Under the pieces are notes generated by a model that searched no databases, was not told where the DNA came from, and worked only from the letters and a program-made list of their open reading frames with translations. From positions 310,001 to 374,000 of the forward strand of contig NZ_FMCX01000002.1 in the NCBI RefSeq assembly GCF_900091555.1: a stretch of 64,000 nt of DNA, written 5' to 3'. Of the stretch, positions 46,227 through 55,286 are shown piece after piece. The translations under genes were made by a program, and so were the position numbers. Position 1 is the stretch's first letter; the number at the start of each line of letters is the position of its first letter. This stretch comes from Micromonospora mirobrigensis (lineage in GTDB: Bacteria > Actinomycetota > Actinomycetes > Mycobacteriales > Micromonosporaceae).

Positions 46227-48260
46227 GTGTCCACACTCGTGACCGGCCCGGAGCCGGAGACGCCGATCCGCTGGCCGGCGCCGGAGGAACGGCGCACGGT
46301 CAGCGTGCTCTTCGCCGACATCGTCGGCTCGACCTCGTTGGTCGAACGGCTCGACCCGGAGGACGTCCGGGCCCTGCAGCACGACTATTTCGACACGGTC
46401 GCCGTGGTGCTGCGTCGGTGGGGCGGCACGGTCGAGAAGTACGTCGGTGACGCCGTGATGGCGCTCTTCGGCGCCGACCGGTCCGACGGGTTCGACGCGT
46501 ACCGGGCGGTGCGCGCCGGGCTGGAGATCCAGCGGATGCTGGACGGGCGTCCGCTGGCCGGCGGCTGGCCGGTGCGGATCCGGGTCGGGGTCGCCACCGG
46601 TGAGGTGCTGGTGGACGTGCCCGCCACCCGCGACGGGGCGCACGGCACGGCCAGCGGCGCGGTGATCACCACCGCGGCCCGCCTCCAGGAGTACGCCCCG
46701 CCGGGCGCGGTGGCGCTCTGCCCGGCCACCCACCGGGCCACCGTCGACCTCATCGAGCAGCGACCGCTCGCCTCGACGTCGATCGCCGGCCGGACGCTGC
46801 CGCTGTGGCGGGCCGTCGGGACCGTCGCCCCGCGCCGCGGCCGGCACCAGGGCCCGCTGGTCGGGCGCCGCCGCGAGCTGGCCACCGCCGGTGACGAGAT
46901 CGTCCGGGCCCTGCGCGACCGTCGACCCGCACGGGTGGCGCTGGTCGGCCCGACCGGCAGCGGGCGCAGCCGGCTGCTGCACGAGCTGACCCGGACGTTG
47001 TCGACCGTGGACGGTGCGCCGGTGCGGTGGATCGTCGCGCACTGCCCGCCGTACCCGGAGCAGCCCTTGGCGCCGCTGGCCGCCCTGGTCCGCGACCTGA
47101 TCGGGGTCCGTGAGGGTGAGCCGCCGGCGGCCGTGCGGCGCCGGCTGGCCGAAGCGCTCGACGGCCTGCTGCCGGCGGCGCTGCGCGCGACCGCGGTGCC
47201 CGCGCTGGCCGACCTGCTCGCCGCCGCCGAGGGCGCGGGTACGGCCGGTCACGGGTCGACGGCGTTGCGGCAGGTGCTGCTGGCGCTGGCCGCCGGTCAG
47301 CCGGTGGTGGTGGCGGTGGACGACCCGGACCGCGCCGGCCCGGCCCTCGACCGGTTCCTACGGGTGCTCCTCGCCGAGGCGACCCTGGGCCGGGCCCAGC
47401 TGGCGGTGGTGACCACCCACGGCCCGGACCGGGCCGACCCGTTGCCGGCCGGCGACCGGGTCCACCGGGTGGCGCTGCCCGCCCTGGGCGCCGTGGAGAC
47501 CGGACGGCTGCTGCGCCACCTGCTCGACCGGGCGGGCCGGCCGGCCGCGCTGGCCCGACTGCTGGTGCCCCTGGTCGGCGGCAACCCGGGCGTCGCGGAC
47601 GCCTACGTGCGGTCGCTCGCCGAGGACGGTGCCGTGACGCCGGGCGCCGACGTGCCGGAGCGGGTCCGCCGGATCGCCGACGCCCGGTTGGACCGGCTCG
47701 ACGGCGGGCAGCGGGCGGTGCTGGCCGCCGCCACGGTGCTCGGCACGGGCGTCACCGGCACCGCCGTGGACCGGCTGCTCGGCTGGTCGCCGGGGCGGGC
47801 GGCCGGGTTGCTGCGGCTGCTGGTGGCGGTGGGGCTGCTGCGACGCTCCCGCCGGGGCGGCCACCTGCTCACCGAGCCGGTGCTGGGTCGGGTGGCGCAC
47901 GGCCGGCTGCCGCGTCCGGTCCGGGCCGAACTGGCCCGCCGGGCCCGCCGGCGTTCCGCGGTGGCGCCGACCGGCCCGGCCGTGGCCCCCGCCGACCTCA
48001 CCACGGTCCCGGACGGAGTCACGATGGTTTCGGCGGGGGGCACCACGGCTCCGGCCGGAGTCACCACGGTTCTGGCCGCCGTCGCAGCCGTGGCCACCGC
48101 CGGCCCGGCCGGGTCGGTCGTGGGCGGGCCGCCGCGCCCGGTGGGCCCACCCTTCCGGGCCGTGCCCGGGTGGACCGGGTCCGGCACCGTCGCCCGGCCG
48201 GCCCGCCGCACCGGCCGCGCCACCCGGGCGGCGCCGGCCACCGGGATGACCGCGGCCTGA
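46227..48260 (+). CDS. Class III nucleotide cyclase fused to an ATPase domain
   Basis: About 677 residues from GTG 46227. The N-terminal cyclase domain has VSVLFADIVGSTSLVERL and KYVGDAVMALFG with both metal aspartates. It is followed by an AAA/STAND-type ATPase region. Its Walker A reads GPTGSGRS, with Arg in place of the Lys, and Walker B is in VVVAVDDPDR. The C-terminus is a low-complexity Thr/Val/Ala tail without a recognisable DNA-binding domain. The start is uncertain: no strong RBS, and an in-frame start at 46167 is possible. It is divergent from the LAL gene. Confidence 0.8.
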   Translation: MSTLVTGPEPETPIRWPAPEERRTVSVLFADIVGSTSLVERLDPEDVRALQHDYFDTVAVVLRRWGGTVEKYVGDAVMALFGADRSDGFDAYRAVRAGLEIQRMLDGRPLAGGWPVRIRVGVATGEVLVDVPATRDGAHGTASGAVITTAARLQEYAPPGAVALCPATHRATVDLIEQRPLASTSIAGRTLPLWRAVGTVAPRRGRHQGPLVGRRRELATAGDEIVRALRDRRPARVALVGPTGSGRSRLLHELTRTLSTVDGAPVRWIVAHCPPYPEQPLAPLAALVRDLIGVREGEPPAAVRRRLAEALDGLLPAALRATAVPALADLLAAAEGAGTAGHGSTALRQVLLALAAGQPVVVAVDDPDRAGPALDRFLRVLLAEATLGRAQLAVVTTHGPDRADPLPAGDRVHRVALPALGAVETGRLLRHLLDRAGRPAALARLLVPLVGGNPGVADAYVRSLAEDGAVTPGADVPERVRRIADARLDRLDGGQRAVLAAATVLGTGVTGTAVDRLLGWSPGRAAGLLRLLVAVGLLRRSRRGGHLLTEPVLGRVAHGRLPRPVRAELARRARRRSAVAPTGPAVAPADLTTVPDGVTMVSAGGTTAPAGVTTVLAAVAAVATAGPAGSVVGGPPRPVGPPFRAVPGWTGSGTVARPARRTGRATRAAPATGMTAA

Positions 48261-48374
48261 CCCGGCACGCGGCGGTCACCCGGCACGCCCGGTCGGTGCT
48301 CCACCTGTGGTCCGGGCCGGCGGGCGCGGCCCGACCCACCGCCGCCGACCGCCGCCACCGCGCCGGCGCGCCGG

Positions 48375-48797
48375 TCAGCGGCCGTCGCGGGACAGGGTGC
48401 GGCTGCGGCCCCGGAACTCGGCGACCACCTCGTCGTCCCGGCGGACCGTCACGTCGTAGATGCCGCTGCGGCCGTACCGGGTGCGCTCGGTGGCGGTGGC
48501 CTCCAACAGGTCGCCCTCGCGGACCGGGCGCAGGAAGCTGATCTCGCCGCCGGCCGCGACGGTGACCGGACCGTGGCTGTTGCAGGCCAGCGCGAACGCG
48601 GTGTCGGCGAGCAGGAAGACGAAGCCACCGTGGCCGATGGCGGGCCCGTTGAGCATCGCGGCGGTGACCCGCATCCGGGCCACCGCGGCGCCGTCGCCCG
48701 CCGAGACCAGCTCGATGCCCAGCCCCTTGGAGGCCACGTCGGCGTCGAACATCGCGTGGGCGGCGGTCCGGTCCGGGTCGGGACGGTCGTCGGTCAT
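48375..48797 (-). CDS. paaI: PaaI-type acyl-CoA thioesterase
   Basis: 140 residues, a hot-dog fold. NGPAIGHGGFVFLLADTAFALACN contains the HGG core and catalytic Asp of PaaI thioesterases, which recycle CoA from stalled phenylacetyl-CoA intermediates. It begins one base after the PaaK stop. No other paa catabolic genes are nearby. Confidence 0.9.
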   Translation of the reverse strand: MTDDRPDPDRTAAHAMFDADVASKGLGIELVSAGDGAAVARMRVTAAMLNGPAIGHGGFVFLLADTAFALACNSHGPVTVAAGGEISFLRPVREGDLLEATATERTRYGRSGIYDVTVRRDDEVVAEFRGRSRTLSRDGR

Positions 48798-48798
48798 C

Positions 48799-50106
48799 TC
48801 AGCGCTCCCGTCGATGGTCGACGATGCGGCGCATCTTGCCCATCGAGCGCTCCACGCCGTCCGGGGCGATCACCTCGACGGCCACGCTGACCCCGATGGT
48901 GTTCTTCACCTGCTCCACCAGGGCCCGGCCGGCCCGCTCGGCCTCCTCCGGCGTCACCCCGGGCCGGCGTTCCACCCGGACGGTGAGGCCGTCCAGCCGG
49001 CCCTGCCGGTCCAGCACGCACTGGAAGTGCGGCGACAGGGCGGGGGTACGCAGGATCAGCTCCTCGATCTGGGTGGGGAAGACATTCACCCCACGGACGA
49101 TCATCATGTCGTCGGTCCGGCCGGTGATCTTCTCGATCCGCCGCATCGGGCGGGCCGTGCCGGGCAGCAGCCGGGTCAGGTCCCGGGTGCGGTAGCGGAC
49201 CACCGGCATCGCCTCCTTGGTCAGCGAGGTGAGCACCAGCTCCCCCTGCTCCCCGTCGGGCAGCACCGACCCGGTGACCGGGTCGATGATCTCCGGATAG
49301 AAGTGGTCCTCCCACACGTGCAGGCCGTCCTTGGTCTCCACGCACTCGACCGCGACGCCCGGGCCCATCACCTCGGACAGGCCGTAGATGTCCACCGCGT
49401 GCATGTCGAGGCGCTGCTCGATCTCCCGGCGCATGTCCTCGGTCCACGGCTCGGCGCCGAAGATGCCCACCCTCAGCGAGGTGGTCCGCGGGTCGACGCC
49501 CTGGCGTTCCATCTCGTCCACGATGGCCAGCAGGTAGCTGGGGGTGACCATGATGACCTCGGGTTCGAAGTCGCGGATCAGCAGCACCTGCCGCTCGGTC
49601 ATCCCACCGGAGACCGGGATGACGGTGCAGCCCAGCTCCTCGGCGCCGTAGTGGGCGCCGAGGCCTCCGGTGAAGAGCCCGTAGCCGTACGCGACGTGCA
49701 CCCGGTCGCCGGGGCGGCCGCCGGAGGCGCGGATGGACCGGGCCATCAGCCGGGCCCAGGTCGTCAGGTCCTGCTTCGTGTAGCCGACCACGGTGGGGCG
49801 GCCGGTGGTGCCGGAGGAGGCGTGCAGCCGGGCCACCCGCTCCCGGGGCACCGCGAACATGCCGAACGGGTAGTTCTCCCGCAGCTCCGCCTTGCCCGTG
49901 AACGGGAAGCGGGCCAGGTCGGCCAGGTCCCGGCAGTCGTCGGGGTGGACCCCGGCCGCCTCGAACGCCCGCCGGTAGTGCGGCACGTTGTCGTACGCGT
50001 GCCGCAGCGACCACCGCAGCCGCTGGAGTTGCAGCGCCCGCAGCTCGTCGACGCCGGCCCGCTCGACGGGCTCCAGCTCCTCCGGACGAGGGGTGCGGTC
50101 CTGCAC
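48799..50106 (-). CDS. paaK: Phenylacetate-CoA ligase
   Basis: 435 residues, the normal length. SSGTTGRPTVVGYTKQDL is the ATP-binding motif, GLSEVMGPG and RTRDLTRLLPG follow, and GVNVFPTQIEELIL and MGKMRRI are at the end. GTG 50106 is chosen because GGGAGG lies 5 bases upstream. It makes phenylacetyl-CoA. With only PaaI beside it, it may serve scavenging of phenylacetate or supply an aryl-CoA to secondary metabolism. Confidence 0.93.
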   Translation of the reverse strand: MQDRTPRPEELEPVERAGVDELRALQLQRLRWSLRHAYDNVPHYRRAFEAAGVHPDDCRDLADLARFPFTGKAELRENYPFGMFAVPRERVARLHASSGTTGRPTVVGYTKQDLTTWARLMARSIRASGGRPGDRVHVAYGYGLFTGGLGAHYGAEELGCTVIPVSGGMTERQVLLIRDFEPEVIMVTPSYLLAIVDEMERQGVDPRTTSLRVGIFGAEPWTEDMRREIEQRLDMHAVDIYGLSEVMGPGVAVECVETKDGLHVWEDHFYPEIIDPVTGSVLPDGEQGELVLTSLTKEAMPVVRYRTRDLTRLLPGTARPMRRIEKITGRTDDMMIVRGVNVFPTQIEELILRTPALSPHFQCVLDRQGRLDGLTVRVERRPGVTPEEAERAGRALVEQVKNTIGVSVAVEVIAPDGVERSMGKMRRIVDHRRER

Positions 50107-50305
50107 GGTGGCCTCCCGGTCGGCGTTCGCCGGTCCACGCCGACCGGCCCTGCGTACCGTACGCCCGTACCCGCGGCGCCGCCCAGGTCGGCCGGCCAGG
50201 CAGTGCCGGGCGTCGATGACCACCGTGCGGCAGGGCAGAATGGCGCTCGGTCGAACATCCTGAAGAGACGAGCCTGATGACGCGTACGCAGACGGCGCCG
50301 GCGCC

Positions 50306-50334
50306 GACCGGTGGACGGGGCCGGCGCACCGGTC
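50306..50334. terminator. Terminator of the antitoxin/PIN pair
   Basis: Perfect 8-bp arms GACCGGTG (50306-50313) and CACCGGTC (50327-50334) overlap the stop codon of the PIN-like gene. Confidence 0.55.
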
Positions 50335-50737
50335 ACTGATTCGGCATGTGGTTGATCGGCAGGCTGTCGCCGTAGCGATGGCCCTCCCCGGTCAGAATCT
50401 GCGCCCCGTGCTCCAGCGACGCCAGCACGGTCGTGGCCAGGTCGATCCGACTGGTCGCCCCCAGCCAGTACGAGAGCTCCAACCAGTCCTCGCCCCACGT
50501 GGGCAGCACCGCGCAGGCGTCCATCGCCAGCAGCGTGTGGAGGTCTGCGCGGTCCTTCGAATCGGTCACCAGCTTCAATGCCTCAGCCACGGTGACGGCG
50601 GTGACGCCGAAGCGCTGCCGGTCGGTGATGACCTCGCCCACCGGCTCCACGGCGTGGATCGACCCGGCCACGTACGCCAGCAGCGCCGAGCGGTCGAGCA
50701 CGAGCGTGATCGGGGGCAGCTCGCCCTCGGGGGTCAC
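50333..50737 (-). CDS. PIN-domain-like toxin
   Basis: 134 residues. LVLDRSALLAYVAG supplies the first acidic residue, TVTVAEALKLVTD the second, and RIDLATTVLASLEHGAQILTG the third, as in PIN ribonucleases. GTG 50737 overlaps the antitoxin stop by 4 bases. Toxin activity is inferred from the pairing. Confidence 0.72.
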   Translation of the reverse strand: MTPEGELPPITLVLDRSALLAYVAGSIHAVEPVGEVITDRQRFGVTAVTVAEALKLVTDSKDRADLHTLLAMDACAVLPTWGEDWLELSYWLGATSRIDLATTVLASLEHGAQILTGEGHRYGDSLPINHMPNQ

Positions 50738-51048
50738 CCGGCCGACGCCGACTGGTCCCCGCCAGCCTGCTCCTGCTCCAGGTGCTGGCGGACCCGCTCG
50801 CGGACCGCCGCGAATCTCTCCGCAGGCCACTCGGCCTGCACCGCGTACCGGCGCGCGCGGGCGGCGGCCATGCCCTCCGAGGTCAGCGTCACCCCGCGGC
50901 GAGCCTGCTCGTCACGGAACTGCTCCCACGCCCGCTGGGCGCGCACGGCCCCGGTCACATAGGCGCTCGCCTTGCCCGGACCCTGCTGCTCCAACGTCTC
51001 AGCTACATCCTGAGGGACGGAGATCGACAGCTTCTTCACCGTGGTCAT
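50734..51048 (-). CDS. Antitoxin-like protein paired with PIN
   Basis: 104 residues. MTTVKKLSISVPQDVAETLE resembles a ribbon-helix-helix DNA-binding start, followed by a charged helical tail (VRAQRAWEQFRDEQARRG). The order antitoxin-toxin with 4-base overlap fits type II systems. ATG 51048 is the likeliest start; 51060 is possible. Confidence 0.7.
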   Translation of the reverse strand: MTTVKKLSISVPQDVAETLEQQGPGKASAYVTGAVRAQRAWEQFRDEQARRGVTLTSEGMAAARARRYAVQAEWPAERFAAVRERVRQHLEQEQAGGDQSASAG

Positions 51049-51244
51049 ACCGATCAGCATACTTCGGTAGCACCTCCCCTCATGCCAGCAACACGGGAGC
51101 AAAGTCGCCGGCCGCCACACGGTCGCACTCGGCCTGCTGGGCCGCGCGTTGCGGCTGGGCGATGCGGATACGGTCGCCGGGGCGGGAGCGGGTCGACCCG
51201 GCGGCCCGAGTCGGCCGGCGGAGCGGCGCTATGCTCGCCGCACC

Positions 51245-51721
51245 GTGACCACGCCACCGCCCGAGCACCGCGTCGACCCCGACGTCGACCTGCGCGTACC
51301 CGCCGACCGGGGGGAGCTGACCGCCCACCCGGCGGCGGTGCTCGGCGCGATCTCGGCCGGCGGGGTGCTCGGCGCGCTGGCCCGGGCGGGCCTCCAGGCC
51401 GCCTTCCCGCACCCCGCCACCGGCTTCCCGTGGGCCACCTTCGGCATCAACGTCGCCGGCTGCCTGCTGATCGGGGCGCTGATGGCGGTGGTCACCGGCC
51501 GCCGGACCGGCCCGCTGGTCCGGCCGTTCCTCGGCGTCGGGGTGCTCGGCGGGTTCACCACCTTCTCCACGTACGCGGTCGACGCGCAGCGGCTGCTGGC
51601 AGCGGGCGCCGCCGGGACCGCGCTGGCGTACCTGGCGGTCACCCTGGTCGGGGCGCTGCTCGCCGTCGGGGCCGGGGACGCCGTCACCACCCGGCTGCTG
51701 GCCCGGGGAGCGCGGACGTGA
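51245..51721 (+). CDS. crcB: CrcB/Fluc fluoride channel subunit
   Basis: 158 residues with four membrane helices after a 30-residue hydrophilic start. GFPWATFGINVAGCLLIGAL and GGFTTFSTYAVDAQRLL (GGFTTFS) are diagnostic. GTG 51245; a -10-like TATGCT ends 9 bases before it. It overlaps the next crcB by 4 bases. Confidence 0.92.
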   Translation: MTTPPPEHRVDPDVDLRVPADRGELTAHPAAVLGAISAGGVLGALARAGLQAAFPHPATGFPWATFGINVAGCLLIGALMAVVTGRRTGPLVRPFLGVGVLGGFTTFSTYAVDAQRLLAAGAAGTALAYLAVTLVGALLAVGAGDAVTTRLLARGART

Positions 51722-52080
51722 TCGTCCTGCTGATCGCGCTGGGCGCGGCCGTCGGGGCCCCGCTGCGCTACCTGACCGACCGGGCGGTGCAGGCCCGGCA
51801 CCACTCGCCGCTGCCGTGGGGGACGCTGACGGTCAACGTGGCCGGGTCGCTGCTGCTCGGCGCGGTGGCCGCCGTCCCGGCCGACCCGGCGCTGACCGCG
51901 CTGGTCGGCACCGGGTTCTGCGGGGCGCTGACCACCTGGTCCACGCTGAGCTACGAGACGCTGCGGCTGACCCGGGACGGCAACCGCCACCTGGCGCTGG
52001 GCTACGCGCTGGGCAGCCTGCTCGCCGGGCTCGGCGCGGCGTGGGTCGGCTACGCGCTGACCCACGCCGTCACCGGCTGA
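51718..52080 (+). CDS. crcB: CrcB/Fluc fluoride channel subunit, second copy
   Basis: 120 residues. LPWGTLTVNVAGSLLLGAVA and CGALTTWSTLSYETLRL are the second-copy versions of the CrcB motifs. Two adjacent divergent copies probably form a heterodimer, as in other actinomycetes. No fluoride riboswitch was recognised upstream at 51049-51244. Confidence 0.92.
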   Translation: MIVLLIALGAAVGAPLRYLTDRAVQARHHSPLPWGTLTVNVAGSLLLGAVAAVPADPALTALVGTGFCGALTTWSTLSYETLRLTRDGNRHLALGYALGSLLAGLGAAWVGYALTHAVTG

Positions 52081-52089
52081 CCGGCTCGC

Positions 52090-54600
52090 TCAGCCGCCGA
52101 CCCGGAAGCTGCGGGTGGCGTACGGGCCGAGCGGCACCCGCTCCCCCACCGCCTCCGCGCCGAGCGGTCGCTCCGCGAGGTCGCACTCCACCAGCTCACC
52201 CGGTACGCCCGCGACGGTGGCCACCACCTCGGTCGAGGTGGGGTTGACCAGCCGCAGCACGGCGCCCGCCCCGTCCTCGGCCGGCTTGTACGCCGACACC
52301 AGCGCCCCGTCCACCCGCAACCCGGTCGTCGGGGCGGGCGTGGGCGTACCCGGGCGCAGCTGCCAGGCCCGCAGCGGCGCCCGCCGACGGGCCGCCGCCG
52401 CGGTCGCGGACGCCTCGTCGTCGTCGAGCCGGACGCCGACCCCGGCGACGATCCGCCGCCGGCACTGCGCCTCCGGCGTGGGCAGCTGCGGCCCGGCGCC
52501 GGCGGTGCGGGTACGCAGGTCGGGGCGGGAGAGCCAGCCGACCGCCCGGAGCACGGTGACGGCGAGCGACGGCGGCTCGCCGTCGATGCCCTGCACCTCG
52601 GGCAGCCCGGGGGCGAGCACGGCCAGGCCGGGCAGCACGGCCAGCGAGCGCACCGGGGCGACCCCGGCGTCGGCCTCGTACCCGCGCTGCTCGGGCAGCG
52701 GGCCCAGCGCCGGCTTGAGCGGCCGGTCCAGCAGGCTGAAGTGGGTGTCGGCGCGCCAGATGGTGGCCGCCGCGTCGGTCGGGAAGTGGGCCTGGAGCCG
52801 GTGGTCGTCGGCGGTGTTGTCGAACTCGACCCGCCAGTCCAGCTCCGGCATGTCGGCCCACACGGTGGCGGTGACGGTCAGCGGGATGGTCACCCGCTCG
52901 GCGGAGCGGGCGGTGCGGTCGGCGGTCAGCCCGGCCGGCACGGTCAGCTCGGCGCGGGCCACGATCCGGGAGGCGACGGCGCTCTGGTGGACCCGGGCGT
53001 CGCGCAGCACCGGGCTGACCGCCTCGTCGAGCCGCGGCGGGTCGTAGGTGTAGGTGTCCCCGGCGTCGCCTGTGTCGACCAGCCGGCCCAGGCCGGGCAG
53101 GGTACGCCCGCTCGCCGCGTCGACCAGGGTGAACGAGGCGTCGTCGGCGACGGTCAGCGTCCAGTCCCCCCGGGTCACCGTCCGGCCGGGCACACCCGGG
53201 TCCGGGGTGGCCGGCCCGCCCGGGACGACGGTGGCGGTCCAGCCGGCCCAGCCGCCGGCCGGCGGGTCGGCGACGAACGCGATCCGGTGCCGCAGGGTGT
53301 CCCGGGTGTCCGGGAGGATGTCCAGGTCGGCGCAGAACAGCGGGGTCGGCTCGGTCTCCAGCAGCTCGTACGGCACCGGGGCGCCGGCCGCGTCGACCAG
53401 GCCGCCGACGGTGTGCCCCGGCGCGGTGTACACGTCCACCGTCACCGGTCCGGCCGCCGGCGCGGCGTGCGGGTTGACCACCACCAGGGCGGCGGCGTCG
53501 GTGACCGGGTCACCGGCGAGCCGGGTGTCCAGCCCCAGGTCGAGCAGGGCCCGCTCGACCAGGTGCTCGCCGGCCTGCCGGGCCCGGTCGAAGCGGACCT
53601 CGTTCTCCCGGTGCACCTCGTCGACGGAGCAGCCGCAGATCGAGTCGTGCGGGGCGTTGCGCAGCAGCAGGTCCCAGGCGTGCCGCAGCAGCCCTACCGC
53701 CTCGCCCCGCCCGGCGCGTACGGTCAGCGGCTCGGCCCACGACTCCAGCAGCGTCTCGGTGGCCGCGTTGGCCTGCTTGAGGTAGAGCCGGGTGGAGAGC
53801 GTGCCGGCCAGCACGAAGGTCAGCCAGTCCCCCGGGTAGCGCAGCTCGCCGTCGACCACCGCGTCGGCGGGCACGGCGTCGCGGACCGCGGCGAAGTACT
53901 CGGCCAGGGTGCTCTCCCGCGCGGCACCGTCGGCCAGGCCGGCGGGCAGCGCCCGGGGCGCCAGGTGGTCCCCGCCGTTGAGCAGCAGGTACGGCCCGTC
54001 GGCGTCCCGGCCGGCCTGCTTGGCGCGGAACGTCGCCAGCCGGTCGGCCGCCGAGGCCGCCTCCCAGAGCACCTCCGGCTCGTAGTAGCCCTGGTTGACG
54101 GCGGTGACCGTCGAGCCGTCCGGGGAGCGCCAGGTGAACCGGGGGTACGCCGGCGGCGCGCCCCGCCAGACCAGCGCGGTGTCCAGGCCGAAGCCGCGCA
54201 GCACCCGGGGCAGGTCGGCGGGGTGACCGAAGGCGTCCGGGCAGTAGCCGATCGGGGCCAGCTCCAGGCCGAGGTCGGCGGCGACCCGGCGGGCGGTGAG
54301 CAGGTTGCGGATCAGGTTCTCGCCGGAGACCAGCTGGTTGTCGGCCAGCACGTGCCAGGGGCCGACCTGGATCCGGCCGGCGGCCGCGTGGGCGCGTACC
54401 CGCCCGGCCAGGTCGGGGCGGATCTCCAGGGCGTCCAGCGCGGTGATCGTCTGCCCGTCGAGGTGGAAGCGACCCAGCTCACCGGCGTCGAGCTGGTCGC
54501 AGACCCGGGCGACCAGCTCGGCCAGCCGGGCCCGGAACGACTCCATCGGCCGGTACCACTCGCGGTCCCAGTGGGTGTGGTTGACGACGTGCACGGTCAT
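52090..54600 (-). CDS. GH38 alpha-mannosidase
   Basis: 836 residues. HTHWDREWYRPME supplies zinc ligands H10 and D12, CPDAFGHPADLP the nucleophile Asp122, and RNAPHDSICGCSVDEVH the distal zinc His. GH38 retaining enzymes cleave alpha-mannosides. It is the last gene of the sugar operon and overlaps NanE by 4 bases. No signal peptide, so it acts on imported oligosaccharides. Confidence 0.92.
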   Translation of the reverse strand: MTVHVVNHTHWDREWYRPMESFRARLAELVARVCDQLDAGELGRFHLDGQTITALDALEIRPDLAGRVRAHAAAGRIQVGPWHVLADNQLVSGENLIRNLLTARRVAADLGLELAPIGYCPDAFGHPADLPRVLRGFGLDTALVWRGAPPAYPRFTWRSPDGSTVTAVNQGYYEPEVLWEAASAADRLATFRAKQAGRDADGPYLLLNGGDHLAPRALPAGLADGAARESTLAEYFAAVRDAVPADAVVDGELRYPGDWLTFVLAGTLSTRLYLKQANAATETLLESWAEPLTVRAGRGEAVGLLRHAWDLLLRNAPHDSICGCSVDEVHRENEVRFDRARQAGEHLVERALLDLGLDTRLAGDPVTDAAALVVVNPHAAPAAGPVTVDVYTAPGHTVGGLVDAAGAPVPYELLETEPTPLFCADLDILPDTRDTLRHRIAFVADPPAGGWAGWTATVVPGGPATPDPGVPGRTVTRGDWTLTVADDASFTLVDAASGRTLPGLGRLVDTGDAGDTYTYDPPRLDEAVSPVLRDARVHQSAVASRIVARAELTVPAGLTADRTARSAERVTIPLTVTATVWADMPELDWRVEFDNTADDHRLQAHFPTDAAATIWRADTHFSLLDRPLKPALGPLPEQRGYEADAGVAPVRSLAVLPGLAVLAPGLPEVQGIDGEPPSLAVTVLRAVGWLSRPDLRTRTAGAGPQLPTPEAQCRRRIVAGVGVRLDDDEASATAAAARRRAPLRAWQLRPGTPTPAPTTGLRVDGALVSAYKPAEDGAGAVLRLVNPTSTEVVATVAGVPGELVECDLAERPLGAEAVGERVPLGPYATRSFRVGG

Positions 54601-55286
54601 GACATCTCCGGGCTGGTGACGAGGGCGGCGGCGAAACGGGCGGTGACCACGGCCGGACGGGTGATGGCGGTGCCGACGACCACGGCGTGCGCGCCCCGGC
54701 GCAGCGCCGCGGCGGCCTCCTCGGGGGTGTTGATCCGCCCCTCGGCCACCACCGGCACGGGCAGCGCCGCGGCCAGCGCGCCGACCAGCGCCAGGTCCGG
54801 GTCGTGCGGCACCGCGCCGCCGGTGTAGCCGGCGAGGGTGGTGCCGACCAGGTCGACCCCGGCGGCAACCGCGGCGTACGCGTCGGCCTCGGCGGCCACG
54901 TCGGCCATCACCAGCACGCCGGGGTGCCGCTCGCGCAGGGCGGCGACGGTCTCGGCGAGGGTGCGTCCGTCCGGGCGGGGGCGGCGGGTGCCGTCCAGCG
55001 CGACCACGTCGACGCCGGTGTCGGCGACCGCCTCGGCGTGCGCCAGGGTCGGGGTGATGTAGACGCCGGAGGCGCCGTCCTTGACCAGGCCGATCAGCGG
55101 GGTGTCCGGCAGGGCGGCCCGCAGGGCCCGCAGGTCGCGCAGGCCCTGGGCACGGATGGCGGCGGCGCCGCCGTTCACCGCCGAGCGGGCCAGCGCCACC
55201 ATGTGCGCCGGGTCGTCGAGCGGCTCCCCGGCGTCGGCCTGGCAGGAGACGACGAGCCGGCCACGGATGTCGTCGAGCACGGTCAT
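54597..55286 (-). CDS. nanE: N-acylglucosamine-6-phosphate 2-epimerase
   Basis: 229 residues, a TIM barrel. GRLVVSCQADAGEPLDDPAHM, GLVKDGASGVYITPT and VVAEGRINTPEEAAAAL are NanE signatures. It converts ManNAc-6-P to GlcNAc-6-P. Its presence suggests that the imported glycan releases N-acetylmannosamine. Four-base overlaps link it to both neighbours. Confidence 0.92.
   Translation of the reverse strand: MTVLDDIRGRLVVSCQADAGEPLDDPAHMVALARSAVNGGAAAIRAQGLRDLRALRAALPDTPLIGLVKDGASGVYITPTLAHAEAVADTGVDVVALDGTRRPRPDGRTLAETVAALRERHPGVLVMADVAAEADAYAAVAAGVDLVGTTLAGYTGGAVPHDPDLALVGALAAALPVPVVAEGRINTPEEAAAALRRGAHAVVVGTAITRPAVVTARFAAALVTSPEMS

Noticed and set aside
50277..50339. 20-residue plus-strand peptide
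   Set aside because: Mostly overlaps a terminator hairpin and has no ribosome binding site or codon support.
51049..51244. Fluoride riboswitch upstream of crcB
   Set aside because: I could not find the conserved pseudoknot elements; only a possible -10 box is visible.
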